Part shown: positions 7,925 to 16,964 of the stretch, one piece after another
How positions within the stretch are numbered: position 1 is the stretch's first letter
How the letters are laid out: each line of letters starts with the position of its first letter
Assembly (NCBI GenBank): GCA_963820955.1
Contig: CAWGCA010000031.1
Location: forward strand, 25,339 to 89,338
DNA from: CAWGCA01 sp963820955
GTDB taxonomy: Bacteria; Pseudomonadota; Gammaproteobacteria; Chromatiales; Chromatiaceae
Direction: 5' to 3'
DNA: 64,000 bases
The notes under the pieces: model-generated
What the model was told of the DNA's origin: nothing
What the model saw: only the letters and a program-made list of their open reading frames with translations
Databases searched by the model: none
Program-made: the position numbers and the translations under genes

Positions 7925-10747
7925 ATGGTCAGCAAGATTCTCAGGAAGGTCTTTGGAAGCCGTAACGAGCGGTTGGTAAAGCGGATGTCGAAGGCCGTCG
8001 TCAGGATCAATGAACTTGAACCCCAGATGCAGGGCCTTTCGGATGACCAGCTGCGAGCGAAGACCGAAGAGTTCCGGGACAGATTGAACAAGGGGGAGGC
8101 GCAGGACGTTCTGCTGTCAGAGGCCTTTGCTGTGGTGCGCGAGGTCGGTCGACGAGTGATGGATATGCGCCACTTCGATGTACAGCTGATCGGCGGCATG
8201 GTGCTGAATCAGGGTAAGATCGCGGAGATGCGCACCGGTGAGGGTAAGACCCTGGTGGCGACTTTGGCGGCCTATCTGAATGCGCTAGCGGGCAAAGGCG
8301 TTCATATTGTCACGGTGAACGATTACCTGGCTCGGCGTGACGCGGCATGGATGGGGAAGATCTACCATTTTCTTGGACTCAGTGTCGGCGCGATCAATTC
8401 CTCCGGCGGCTTGGGGCCTGATGAGTCATCTTTCCAGTTCGATCCCTCTTACGACGGCACCTCCGGTGGTTATTCACAGCTGCGCCCGGTATCACGCAAG
8501 GAAGCCTACGCCAGCGATATCACCTACGGCACCAACAACGAGTTTGGCTTCGACTATCTGCGGGACAACATGGCGTTCAGTGCCGAGCAGAGGGTGCAGC
8601 GCGAGAAGTTCTTCGCCATCGTGGATGAGGTGGATTCCATCCTCATCGACGAGGCGCGTACCCCGCTGATCATCTCCGGTCCGGCGGAAGACAGTTCCAA
8701 TCTATATACCAAGATAAATAAGATCATACCCAAACTGGTCCGGCAGGATCCGATCGAGGACGAGGAAGGAAAACCCGATTTCGGGCCCGGCGACTATTCG
8801 GTGGACGAGAAGGCCCGTCAGGTCTTTCTCAGTGAGGAGGGGCATCAGCGGGTCGAGGAGATGCTGATGGAGATGGGCCTGTTGGATGAGGACTCCAGCC
8901 TCTATGACACCGCCAACATCAACCTGATGCATCACGTCAATGCTGCGTTGCGGGCCCATGTCCTGTTTCAGAAGAATGTGGAGTACATCGTCCGTGACGA
9001 TCAGATTGTCATAGTGGACGAATTCACCGGCCGAACCATGCCGGGTCGCCGCTGGTCTGAGGGCCTGCACCAGGCGGTGGAGGCAAAGGAGGGCGTTTCA
9101 ATCCAGCACGAGAACCAGACGCTCGCCTCCATCACCTTTCAGAACTACTTCCGGCTCTACGGCAAGCTTTCGGGAATGACCGGCACGGCAGATACCGAAG
9201 CACCCGAGTTTCTGCAGATCTACGGCCTGGAAGTAGTGGTGATTCCGACCAACCAGCCAATGATCCGGGACGATAAAGGGGACCTGGTTTACCTGACCGG
9301 GAGAGAAAAATACGACGCCATTGTGGCAGACATCCGGGATTGCGTGCAGCGGGGCCAGCCGGTGCTGGTGGGTACTGCCTCCATCGAGACCTCGGAGCTG
9401 ATCTCCGGCTTACTCCAAAAAGAGAAGATCGACCATGAGGTACTCAATGCCAAGCAGCACGAACGGGAGGCCCATATCGTTGCCCAGGCTGGTCAGCCGG
9501 GGGCCGTTACCATTGCGACCAACATGGCGGGGCGGGGCACCGACATCGTATTGGGCGGCAACCTGGAGGTCGAACTGGCGGCGTTGGGTGATGATATTGA
9601 CCCGGTCGAGGCGGAGCGGGTCCGTGGGGATTGGAAAAAGCGCCATCAACAGGTAATCGATGCCGGTGGTCTGCATGTGGTCGGAACCGAACGGCATGAA
9701 TCGCGGCGTGTCGACAACCAGTTGCGCGGGCGCTCCGGCCGCCAGGGTGATCCGGGTTCCACCCGTTTCTATCTGTCGCTGGAAGACAGCCTGATGCGGA
9801 TCTTTGCCTCCGATCGCGTCTCCGCCATTATGCAGAAGCTGGGCATGGAGGAAGGAGAGGCGATTGAGCACCCATGGGTCACCAAGGCAATAGCCAACGC
9901 CCAGCGCAAGGTCGAGGGTCGCAACTTCGATATCCGTAAGCAACTCCTGGAATATGACGACGTCGCCAATGACCAGCGCAAGGTGGTGTATGAGCAGCGC
10001 AATGAATTGATGGACACCAGTGACATCTCCGGGTCCATCGAGGCGCTGCGCGAAGATGTCGTCAGCGAGCTGATCGACAAATATATACCGCCCCAGAGCC
10101 TCGAGGAGCAATGGAAGATTGCCGAGCTTGAAAAGGCGTTGGAGCAGGACTACGACCTCCATTATCCGATCGGGCAGTGGCTGGATGAGGACCAGGATCT
10201 GCATGAGGAGACCCTGCGGAAGCGTATAATTGATGAGATGAAGCAGACCTATACCGGCAAGGAGGCGCTGGTGGGCAGTGAAAATCTACGGATTTACGAG
10301 AAGGCGGTGATGCTGCAGATCCTGGATGCCAACTGGAAGGAGCACCTGGCGGCCATGGACTACCTGCGCCAGGGTATTCATCTGCGGGGTTATGCGCAGA
10401 AGAACCCAAAGCAGGAATACAAGCGGGAGGCCTTCCAGATGTTTTCCCGTATGCTGGACGGGATAAAGGGGGAGGTGGTGTCGGCGCTGACCAAGGTACA
10501 GGTGCAGATGCCCGATGAGTCCTACCTCTCACAACAGCCCCAACAGGAGGACTTCCAGTTCAAACACGAGGAGTTTGCCGGATTCGATGAGGCTGATGAA
10601 GCCGAGGTCCCACCAGAGCCCGGGCAGGCGCGGGAACCGGAACAGCAGAAACCCTTCGTTCGCCCCGACCGTAAGGTTGGCCGCAACGAACCCTGTCCCT
10701 GTGGGTCCGGAAAGAAGTACAAGCAGTGTCATGGCAAGATACAGTAA
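7925..10747 (+). CDS. secA: Protein translocase subunit SecA
   Basis: SecA is the ATPase motor of the general secretion pathway. The 940 residues include Walker A (MRTGEGKTLVATLAA), the DEVDSILIDEARTPLI motif, the helicase region ATNMAGRGTDIVLGGN, the arginine-rich QLRGRSGRQGDPG, and the C-terminal zinc-binding CPCGSGKKYKQCHG. An insertion of about 40 residues after AINSSGGLG is seen in many gammaproteobacterial SecA proteins. It has its own intergenic region of about 130 bases with a short GGGCC/GGCCC hairpin at about 7823-7840. Confidence 0.97.
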   Translation: MVSKILRKVFGSRNERLVKRMSKAVVRINELEPQMQGLSDDQLRAKTEEFRDRLNKGEAQDVLLSEAFAVVREVGRRVMDMRHFDVQLIGGMVLNQGKIAEMRTGEGKTLVATLAAYLNALAGKGVHIVTVNDYLARRDAAWMGKIYHFLGLSVGAINSSGGLGPDESSFQFDPSYDGTSGGYSQLRPVSRKEAYASDITYGTNNEFGFDYLRDNMAFSAEQRVQREKFFAIVDEVDSILIDEARTPLIISGPAEDSSNLYTKINKIIPKLVRQDPIEDEEGKPDFGPGDYSVDEKARQVFLSEEGHQRVEEMLMEMGLLDEDSSLYDTANINLMHHVNAALRAHVLFQKNVEYIVRDDQIVIVDEFTGRTMPGRRWSEGLHQAVEAKEGVSIQHENQTLASITFQNYFRLYGKLSGMTGTADTEAPEFLQIYGLEVVVIPTNQPMIRDDKGDLVYLTGREKYDAIVADIRDCVQRGQPVLVGTASIETSELISGLLQKEKIDHEVLNAKQHEREAHIVAQAGQPGAVTIATNMAGRGTDIVLGGNLEVELAALGDDIDPVEAERVRGDWKKRHQQVIDAGGLHVVGTERHESRRVDNQLRGRSGRQGDPGSTRFYLSLEDSLMRIFASDRVSAIMQKLGMEEGEAIEHPWVTKAIANAQRKVEGRNFDIRKQLLEYDDVANDQRKVVYEQRNELMDTSDISGSIEALREDVVSELIDKYIPPQSLEEQWKIAELEKALEQDYDLHYPIGQWLDEDQDLHEETLRKRIIDEMKQTYTGKEALVGSENLRIYEKAVMLQILDANWKEHLAAMDYLRQGIHLRGYAQKNPKQEYKREAFQMFSRMLDGIKGEVVSALTKVQVQMPDESYLSQQPQQEDFQFKHEEFAGFDEADEAEVPPEPGQAREPEQQKPFVRPDRKVGRNEPCPCGSGKKYKQCHGKIQ

Positions 10748-10809
10748 CCCGTACCCGGCACCCGGGCAGCAGTGACTGATCTTCGGAAATACCCTCAGGA
10801 GTAGCGGCC

Positions 10810-12021
10810 TTGTCTGTCTCTGAAGCGGATATCCTGCCTGTTCCCGGGATTCGTCTCGGCACAGCGGCGGCGGGAGTGAAGTACCAGGACCGTGACGATC
10901 TGGTAGTGATCGAACTGGCGGAAGGAACCACTTGTGCCGCCGTCTTTACCCGCAACGCCTTCTGCGCTGCACCGGTGGCGCTGGCCCGTGAACATCTTGA
11001 GGCCTCGCTGCCGCGATATTTGCTGATCAATTCGGGCAACGCCAATGCGGGAACCGGCGAAGGGGGCATGCGGGCAGCCCGGGAGTCCTGTAAGGCACTG
11101 GCAGCAGCCCGCGGCTGCGATATAAAGCAGATTCTCCCTTTTTCCACCGGAGTGATCGGAGTGCCCCTTCCGTTCGACCGCATTGCGGTAGCGATACCGG
11201 ATGCATTGACCGCCCTGAGTGACCGGGGTTGGGCGGCGGCGGCCCGGGCCATAATGACCACAGATCGGGTACCCAAGCTGGTTTCCAGGCAGTTCGAGTT
11301 TGATGGTCATACCATCAGCGTCACCGGAATGGCCAAGGGGAGCGGTATGATATGCCCCGACATGGCAACCATGCTGGCCTATGTGGCAACCGATGCGCGG
11401 GTCGAGCGGAGTCTGCTCCAAAATTGTCTGGAGCAGGCCGTGGCCCCATCGTTCAATGCCATTACGGTCGATGGAGACACCTCCACCAACGATGCCTGTT
11501 GCCTCCTTGCGTCCGGCGCAACTGGGTGTCCACCTATTGTCGATCCGGCGTCAGAGCTATATAGACTATTCTGCGACGCGGTTCGAGACGTCTGCATGGA
11601 ACTGGCCCGGGCCATCGTGCGGGATGGAGAAGGTGCGACCAAACTGGTGGAAATCCGGGTCGAGGAGGCGTTGCATCGAGAGGAGGCCAGGGAAGTAGCC
11701 TACACAATAGCCCACTCTCCCCTGGTGAAGACGGCCATCTTTGCTGCCGATCCTAATTGGGGGCGTATTCTGGCAGCGGTGGGGCGCGCCCGGATCGAAG
11801 GCCTGGATATAACGCGCGTCCACATCTGGCTGGATGAGGTGTGTATTGTCCGCGCCGGTGGTTTGGCCTCGGATTACACAGAGCAGGCCGGGCAGGCGGT
11901 TATGGCGCGGGATGAGTATCAGATCCGGGTGGAACTGGGCAAGGGCGAGGTTTCCGCCCGGGTGTTTACCTGTGACCTGTCTTATGACTACGTGCGGATC
12001 AACGCGGAGTACCGGACCTGA
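10810..12021 (+). CDS. argJ: Bifunctional ornithine acetyltransferase/N-acetylglutamate synthase ArgJ
   Basis: ArgJ recycles the acetyl group in arginine biosynthesis. The 403 residues contain the autocleavage region KGSGMICPDMATMLA, where the precursor is cut before Thr in the ATM motif. They also contain TNDACCLLASG and a C-terminal domain with AIFAADPNWGRILAAVGRA. The start is TTG at 10810; no ATG in frame would preserve the conserved N-terminus (PGIRLGTAAAGVKY). It follows secA at about 60 bases. Confidence 0.95.
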   Translation: MSVSEADILPVPGIRLGTAAAGVKYQDRDDLVVIELAEGTTCAAVFTRNAFCAAPVALAREHLEASLPRYLLINSGNANAGTGEGGMRAARESCKALAAARGCDIKQILPFSTGVIGVPLPFDRIAVAIPDALTALSDRGWAAAARAIMTTDRVPKLVSRQFEFDGHTISVTGMAKGSGMICPDMATMLAYVATDARVERSLLQNCLEQAVAPSFNAITVDGDTSTNDACCLLASGATGCPPIVDPASELYRLFCDAVRDVCMELARAIVRDGEGATKLVEIRVEEALHREEAREVAYTIAHSPLVKTAIFAADPNWGRILAAVGRARIEGLDITRVHIWLDEVCIVRAGGLASDYTEQAGQAVMARDEYQIRVELGKGEVSARVFTCDLSYDYVRINAEYRT

Positions 12022-12084
12022 CTAAGGTCTCAGTATCGACCGCCCGGTGATGACGGAAGAGGGTCTGAAAATATTATCGAGGCA

Positions 12085-13026
12085 ATGAGACCCATCCATG
12101 TCGCAGTGGCGGTGATCGAGGACGCACAAGGCCAGGTGTTACTCAGCCGGCGGCCCGAACAGGCGCACCAGGGTGGGCTATGGGAGTTTCCCGGCGGGAA
12201 GGTGGAGCCCGGGGAATCCGTCTCACATGCGCTGCTGAGGGAGATAAGGGAAGAGCTGGGATTGGAGGTCAGGCAGCACCGGCCGCTGATCAGTGTTACC
12301 CACCATTATCCCGACAAGTCGGTGCAGTTGGATGTCCACCAGGTAAAGGAGTTTTCCGGTGAACCGCTGGGTCTTGAGGGGCAACCTCTGGCCTGGGTCC
12401 CTAAAGAACAATTGACGAGCTACCCGATGCCTGCCGCTGATCGGCCGATTGTCACAGCGATCCGGCTTCCGCCCACCTATCTGATCACCGGCCCCGACCC
12501 CTCATGGCGCGACCGGTTTTTACAGCAACTCGAATCCGCCCTGACCCGGGGACACCAACTGGTCCAACTGCGTGCGCCGCAGTTGGCGGAGGGGGAGTAT
12601 TTGGGGCTGGCGCAGGGCGCACAGGCCCTTTGCCGTCGCCATGGGGCATGGCTTCTGCTCAATGCACCGCCCCGGCTGGCTGCCAGGGTAAATGCCGATG
12701 GTATTCATCTCAACAGTCGGCGATTAATGGCGCTGAAGGCCCGGCCGCTGCCAGCGGATCAGTGGGTGGCTGCCTCCTGCCATAACGCGGCCGAACTGCG
12801 TCGCGCGGAGGAACTGGGGCTGGATTTTGTGGTGTTGTCTCCGGTGCTGCGGACGCTCAGTCATCCGGCTGCAGAGACGCTCGGCTGGGAAGGATTTCAA
12901 ACGATGGTGAGGCAGTTGACGCTGCCGGTCTATGCGTTGGGTGGGATGACTAGCGGGACGATTGAATGGGCGCAGCACTGCGGTGGGCAGGGAATCGCAG
13001 CCATCCGGGCGCTGTGGCAAGAGTAA
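12085..13026 (+). CDS. Nudix hydrolase (MutT-like) fused to a thiamine phosphate synthase-like domain
   Basis: Residues 1-130 form a MutT-type Nudix domain with the Nudix box LWEFPGGKVEPGESVSHALLREIREELG (start at residue 32), expected to sanitise 8-oxo-dGTP or another nucleoside di/triphosphate. Residues about 135-313 resemble the TIM barrel of ThiE/TenI, with ADGIHLNSR, DFVVLSPVLRT and VYALGGM. This MutT-ThiE fusion downstream of argJ is widespread in gammaproteobacteria; the second domain usually lacks proven ThiE activity. It converges on yacG. Confidence 0.88.
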   Translation: MRPIHVAVAVIEDAQGQVLLSRRPEQAHQGGLWEFPGGKVEPGESVSHALLREIREELGLEVRQHRPLISVTHHYPDKSVQLDVHQVKEFSGEPLGLEGQPLAWVPKEQLTSYPMPAADRPIVTAIRLPPTYLITGPDPSWRDRFLQQLESALTRGHQLVQLRAPQLAEGEYLGLAQGAQALCRRHGAWLLLNAPPRLAARVNADGIHLNSRRLMALKARPLPADQWVAASCHNAAELRRAEELGLDFVVLSPVLRTLSHPAAETLGWEGFQTMVRQLTLPVYALGGMTSGTIEWAQHCGGQGIAAIRALWQE

Positions 13027-13069
13027 TCGATCTCAGTTGCCGCTTCGCACGTGCTACGCGGTAACGCCT

Positions 13070-13264
13070 TCAAGGCTCCTCATCGGCGATCATAAACGGT
13101 TTGGACTCTCCTGTATCAGGTATTTTGTGCCCTTCTTCCAGCCACTCGCCCAGATCGATCAGGCGACAGCGATCACTGCAGAAGGGGCGCGAGGGCAGGG
13201 TTTCATCCCACCCGAACTGCTTGCCACAGCTAGGGCAGCGTACCTGTAATTTGTCGCTGGTCAT
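13070..13264 (-). CDS. yacG: DNA gyrase inhibitor YacG
   Basis: A 64-residue zinc-finger protein that binds GyrB and inhibits gyrase. Four cysteines form the ligand set CPSCGKQF...CSDRCRLIDLGEWL, a strongly conserved pattern, and the acidic tail is present. The open frame extends upstream, but the ATG at 13264 gives the family length. It lies four bases after zapD in the yacG-zapD-coaE-pilD arrangement typical of proteobacteria. Confidence 0.93.
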   Translation of the reverse strand: MTSDKLQVRCPSCGKQFGWDETLPSRPFCSDRCRLIDLGEWLEEGHKIPDTGESKPFMIADEEP

Positions 13265-13268
13265 GGCG

Positions 13269-14048
13269 CTACAGGATACAGGTATTGAGCAGAAAGGAGA
13301 TGTCCTGCTGGGTCTGAGCCGGTCGTTCTTGTTCCGCCGGCTCCAGAAATCGGACGGAAAAGCGATGTTTACCGCCGCTGATCTCAGCAAACAGCTGGGT
13401 CCCCTTGGGAAGCCCCACGCGAATAAGCTGGGCGGGAGTCTGAGGTTCCAGGCTGCGCTGGAAGAAGCCACCGGGTGCCTGTTCCCGAGTCGGGTCTGTG
13501 CTGCCGCGCACCAGCGACAAAAGCAGCGTCACCGCTACCTGAATGGAATCCAGAGAGTGTAGCCACGCCTGCAGATCATGTTGTCTCAGCTCATGGCTCT
13601 GTTCAAGCCAGTAGTGATATTGGGGCAGGTCGAACGCGCAGGTGCCGCCGGGGATGCTGCTGCGCTGGAGGATGCTTTTCAGGAACTCGTTGGATCTGAT
13701 GCTATGACCGATCTGACCGCTGATCTGATAGATCCGGTCCGTGGCCTTTCCCAACTCATCCAGGATCTGGTCCAGCCGTTGGGTGTCGATTCCCTGGGTC
13801 CGGCGGATATTGGCCAGTTTCTCCCGGTGTCGATCCAGTTCCTTGATCAGATCTGCTTTGATGTCAGCTCGGGAAAAGATATTCCCCATATCCAACAGAC
13901 CGCTGACGGTCGCCCTGCTGCTCCAGACATCGTTCTGCAGGAGATGATGATTTACCTGCAGAAACAGATGCTCCAGACGCAGGAAGGTCCGCATTTTCTC
14001 GTTCAGCGGGTGTTCGTAGATCGTTGTTTCCGAGACGGCAGTTGACAT
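13269..14048 (-). CDS. zapD: Cell division protein ZapD
   Basis: ZapD (DUF1342) is a cytoplasmic factor that crosslinks FtsZ filaments. The 259-residue protein has the family opening YEHPLNEKMRTFLRLEHLF and the region YHYWLEQSHELRQHDLQAWL. The length matches the family (about 250). It lies between coaE and yacG, and a spacer of about 110 bases separates it from coaE. Confidence 0.93.
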   Translation of the reverse strand: MSTAVSETTIYEHPLNEKMRTFLRLEHLFLQVNHHLLQNDVWSSRATVSGLLDMGNIFSRADIKADLIKELDRHREKLANIRRTQGIDTQRLDQILDELGKATDRIYQISGQIGHSIRSNEFLKSILQRSSIPGGTCAFDLPQYHYWLEQSHELRQHDLQAWLHSLDSIQVAVTLLLSLVRGSTDPTREQAPGGFFQRSLEPQTPAQLIRVGLPKGTQLFAEISGGKHRFSVRFLEPAEQERPAQTQQDISFLLNTCIL

Positions 14049-14157
14049 ATTCGATCGGGACTTTCAGCTGCCATTAAAGGCAAGGTTCTGTTTCAACCGC
14101 AGCCAGCTTACCTAGCCTTGATTCGAGGTTATCACCTGCGCGGTCTACGCCGGAGTT

Positions 14158-14778
14158 TCATTCGGATGGTTCATTCTCCAACATTTGCCCGGCGAGATCG
14201 AGATATTTTATGTGAAGCGCCGAAACCTGGGATTTCGATTCCTGATAGCTGCCGCTGTTATCAATTACATCGTCTGCGGCGGTAAGTCTTTCCTGGCGAC
14301 TGCATTGGGCATCCAGGATTGCCTGGACCTGGTCCGGGCTGATTCGATCCCGGGCGCATACCCGTTTGATCTGGGTATCCCGGGGGCAGTCCACCACCAG
14401 AACCCGGTCAATCATCCCGTAGTGCCCCGTCTCCAGCAGCAATGGAATGGAGAGAATCACGTAAGGGCTGTCCAGATTGTCAAGGCGCTCCTCGATGCTG
14501 GTCAGGATACGGGGGTGGAGGATAGCTTCCAGCTCGCTGCGGGCATTCTTGTCGTCAAAGATAATCCGCCGCAGTTGAGCCCGGTCAAGGCTGCCATCCG
14601 GCTGCAGGATCTCCCGGCCAAAGCGACTGGAAATCTCCTTCAGCGCCGGCTGGCCCCGCTCGACGATTTCGCGGGAGACCTGGTCGGCATCTATGACCGG
14701 TATGTTTAATTCGCTGAAGAGATCGGTGATGGTTGTTTTGCCACAGCCTATGCCGCCAGTCAGCCCGATGACCAGCAT
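14158..14778 (-). CDS. coaE: Dephospho-CoA kinase CoaE (domain or internal start)
   Basis: CoaE phosphorylates dephospho-CoA in the last step of CoA synthesis. The region starting at the ATG at 14778 encodes 206 residues beginning MLVIGLTGGIGCGKTT (P-loop), followed by DADQVSREIV and LSIPLLLETG. This is full family length, so a separate CoaE could be made from the internal start even though the frame is continuous with pilD. No convincing Shine-Dalgarno sequence precedes this ATG, so translational coupling to pilD is likely. Confidence 0.88.
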   Translation of the reverse strand: MLVIGLTGGIGCGKTTITDLFSELNIPVIDADQVSREIVERGQPALKEISSRFGREILQPDGSLDRAQLRRIIFDDKNARSELEAILHPRILTSIEERLDNLDSPYVILSIPLLLETGHYGMIDRVLVVDCPRDTQIKRVCARDRISPDQVQAILDAQCSRQERLTAADDVIDNSGSYQESKSQVSALHIKYLDLAGQMLENEPSE

Positions 14779-15654
14779 CTTCAGCCAAGCCCGGCCCAGT
14801 TCAGATAGAGCTGGTTGATAATCCCCCCAGAGCAGGCTGATCCACCCGGCCGTCGCCAGATAGGGGCCGAACGGGATGGGGATATTTCTTGCCCTTCCAC
14901 GAAACAGAATCAGCGATATGCCAACCAGTGCGCCAACCAGCGAGGAGAGGAGGATGATCTGTGGCAGATACTGCCAGCCAAGCCAGGCGCCAAACAGGGC
15001 GAGGAGTTTGAAATCGCCATAACCCATCCCCTCTTTTCCCGTGATCAGCCGAAAAATCTGGAATACCCCCCAGAGCGTCAGATAGCCGGCCGCGGCACCG
15101 ATGATGGCCGAGTGTGTGTCGCTGAAGGTGCCGAACAGACTGAGCAGAAGGCCGGCCCAGAGAAAGGGCAGCACAATGGAATCCGGCAATAGCTTGTGGT
15201 CGAAATCGATCAGACTGAGGGCGATCAAGGCCCAGGTCAGAAAGAGCGCGGCAAGGGTCTGCCAGCCGAAGCCGAAATGCCAGGCGACCACCAGGGAGAG
15301 CAGGCCGGTGGTAAATTCGACAATGGGATAGCGCGGGGAGATGGTCTCTTTACACGCCGAACAGCGGCCCCGCAGAAACAGATAGCTGAGGACTGGAATA
15401 TTCTCCATGGCGGTTATCTGGTGGCCGCAATGGGGGCAGCGGGAACGGGGCAGGGACAGATTGAAGGGCTCCGGTTCTTCGTCCAGGCTCTCCTGCCCCA
15501 GCAGTTCCCGGCACTGGGAGCGCCAGTCCCGGTCCATCATCACCGGCAGCCGGAAGGCGACTACATTGATAAAGCTCCCTACCAGCAGGCCCAGCAGGGT
15601 GCATAGGAGCAGGAAAAACGGGGGGTTAAACTGGAGGTAGTCAGCGATGAACAT
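14158..15654 (-). CDS. pilD: Prepilin peptidase PilD read in frame into dephospho-CoA kinase CoaE
   Basis: One uninterrupted frame encodes PilD (about residues 1-292) followed by CoaE (about 293-498). The PilD part has an N-terminal membrane segment, a zinc-binding pair of CxxC motifs (CPHCGH, CSACK), several transmembrane helices and the two catalytic aspartates in LIDFDHKLLPD and GMGYGDFK. It cleaves and N-methylates type IV prepilins at the inner membrane. Start: the frame opens at a GTG (15702), but the ATG at 15654 gives the normal PilD N-terminus. Removing one base from the C6 run at 14823-14828 would end PilD with a stop abutting the coaE ATG, so the fusion may come from one indel or from slippage. 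Confidence 0.85.
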   Translation of the reverse strand: MFIADYLQFNPPFFLLLCTLLGLLVGSFINVVAFRLPVMMDRDWRSQCRELLGQESLDEEPEPFNLSLPRSRCPHCGHQITAMENIPVLSYLFLRGRCSACKETISPRYPIVEFTTGLLSLVVAWHFGFGWQTLAALFLTWALIALSLIDFDHKLLPDSIVLPFLWAGLLLSLFGTFSDTHSAIIGAAAGYLTLWGVFQIFRLITGKEGMGYGDFKLLALFGAWLGWQYLPQIILLSSLVGALVGISLILFRGRARNIPIPFGPYLATAGWISLLWGDYQPALSELGRAWLKMLVIGLTGGIGCGKTTITDLFSELNIPVIDADQVSREIVERGQPALKEISSRFGREILQPDGSLDRAQLRRIIFDDKNARSELEAILHPRILTSIEERLDNLDSPYVILSIPLLLETGHYGMIDRVLVVDCPRDTQIKRVCARDRISPDQVQAILDAQCSRQERLTAADDVIDNSGSYQESKSQVSALHIKYLDLAGQMLENEPSE

Positions 15655-15672
15655 GTTGCCGTTGCCGAACAA

Positions 15673-15694
15673 GGCCCCGCCGTCCAGCGGGGCC
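15673..15694 (-). other. GC-rich hairpin ahead of pilD
   Basis: GGCCCCGC and GCGGGGCC form a perfect 8-bp stem around a 6-base loop in the pilC-pilD gap, just upstream of the preferred pilD ATG. No T-run follows on either strand, so it is more likely to affect translation or mRNA stability than termination. Confidence 0.5.
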
Positions 15695-15723
15695 CGCACC
15701 ACTCCTTCGTTCAGACAAGGGGT

Positions 15724-16959
15724 CTATTTCCCCAGTACCGCGGAGCCGAGCTGGAAGATCGGCAGATACATGGCGACCACCAGCCCACCGATCAGGGTGC
15801 CCAGGATGACCATGATGAGGGGTTCCAGCAGACTGCTGAGGGCATCCACCGCATTGTCCACCTCTTCTTCGTAGAAGTCCGCCACCTTGGACAGCATGGA
15901 GTCGATGGACCCCGACTCCTCACCGATGGAGACCATCTGGATCACCATGTGGGGGAACAGGTTCTGCTGTTTCATCGCCAGCTGCAGGGACTGGCCGGTG
16001 GCCACATCCTCCCGCATGCGCAGCACCGCCTCGCCGTAGACCACATTGCCGGTGGCCCCGGCGACAGATTCCATCGCCTCCACCAGCGGTACGCCGGCGG
16101 CAAACATGGTGGCCAGGGTACGCGAAAAGCGGGCGATGGCCGCCTTGTGCATAATGACACCGATGATGGGGGTCTTCAGTATGACCTTGTCCACCCCATG
16201 GCGGAATTTTCGGGATCTTTTCCAGGTGTTGATAAAGGCATAGCCGGCGCCGATGAGGCCAGCCACAACCGCCCACCACCACTGCTGCATCCACTCGGAC
16301 ATGCGAACGACTATCTGGGTGAAGGTAGGCAGATCAGAGCCGAAACTGGAGAACAGGTCCTGAAACTGGGGAATGACGAAAATCATGATGATGGCGGTGA
16401 CGACGAAGGCCACCAGGATCACCGCGGCCGGATAGAACAGGGCCTTTTTGATCTTGCCTTTGAGGGATTCCGTCTTTTCCTTATAGGTGGCGATTTTGTC
16501 CAGCAGATCCTCGAGCACACCGGCCTGTTCGCCGGCGTGAACCAGGTTGCAGAACAGGTCATCGAAGTAGAGGGGATGTTTTTTCAGCGCCTCCGCCAGG
16601 GCGGTACCCCCTTCCACATCCGCCTTGATCGCCAGGATCATTTCCGCCATGGAGGGGTTTTCATGCCCCCGCCCCACGATATCGAACGACTGCACCAGGG
16701 GTACGCCGGAGGACATCATGGTCGCAAGCTGGCGGCTGAAAACCGCGATATCGCCCGCCCTGATTTTCTTTTTCTTACTGGAGAAAAGGGTGGATTTCTT
16801 TCTGACTTTCGTCGGCTTGATGCCCTGCCGTCGCAAGTCGGCCCGCACCAGCGCCATATTCGCGGCACGGGACTCACCCTTGATTCGTTTGCCTTTCCTG
16901 TCTGCGCCTTCCCAAAGAAAGACATCGGCTTTTTCCGCTTTCGCTGCAGCTGCCGCCAT
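15724..16959 (-). CDS. pilC: Type IV pilus inner-membrane platform protein PilC
   Basis: PilC (GspF family) is the polytopic platform protein linking the PilB ATPase to the growing pilus. The 411 residues hold two duplicated T2SSF domains, the first at about 75-200 (FSRQLATMMSSGVPLVQSF) and the second at about 275-400 (FSRTLATMFAAGVPLVEAM). Three hydrophobic segments are visible (about 178-200, 229-247 and 383-403). It lies five bases after pilB in the same direction. Confidence 0.95.
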   Translation of the reverse strand: MAAAAAKAEKADVFLWEGADRKGKRIKGESRAANMALVRADLRRQGIKPTKVRKKSTLFSSKKKKIRAGDIAVFSRQLATMMSSGVPLVQSFDIVGRGHENPSMAEMILAIKADVEGGTALAEALKKHPLYFDDLFCNLVHAGEQAGVLEDLLDKIATYKEKTESLKGKIKKALFYPAAVILVAFVVTAIIMIFVIPQFQDLFSSFGSDLPTFTQIVVRMSEWMQQWWWAVVAGLIGAGYAFINTWKRSRKFRHGVDKVILKTPIIGVIMHKAAIARFSRTLATMFAAGVPLVEAMESVAGATGNVVYGEAVLRMREDVATGQSLQLAMKQQNLFPHMVIQMVSIGEESGSIDSMLSKVADFYEEEVDNAVDALSSLLEPLIMVILGTLIGGLVVAMYLPIFQLGSAVLGK

Positions 16960-16964
16960 GATAT

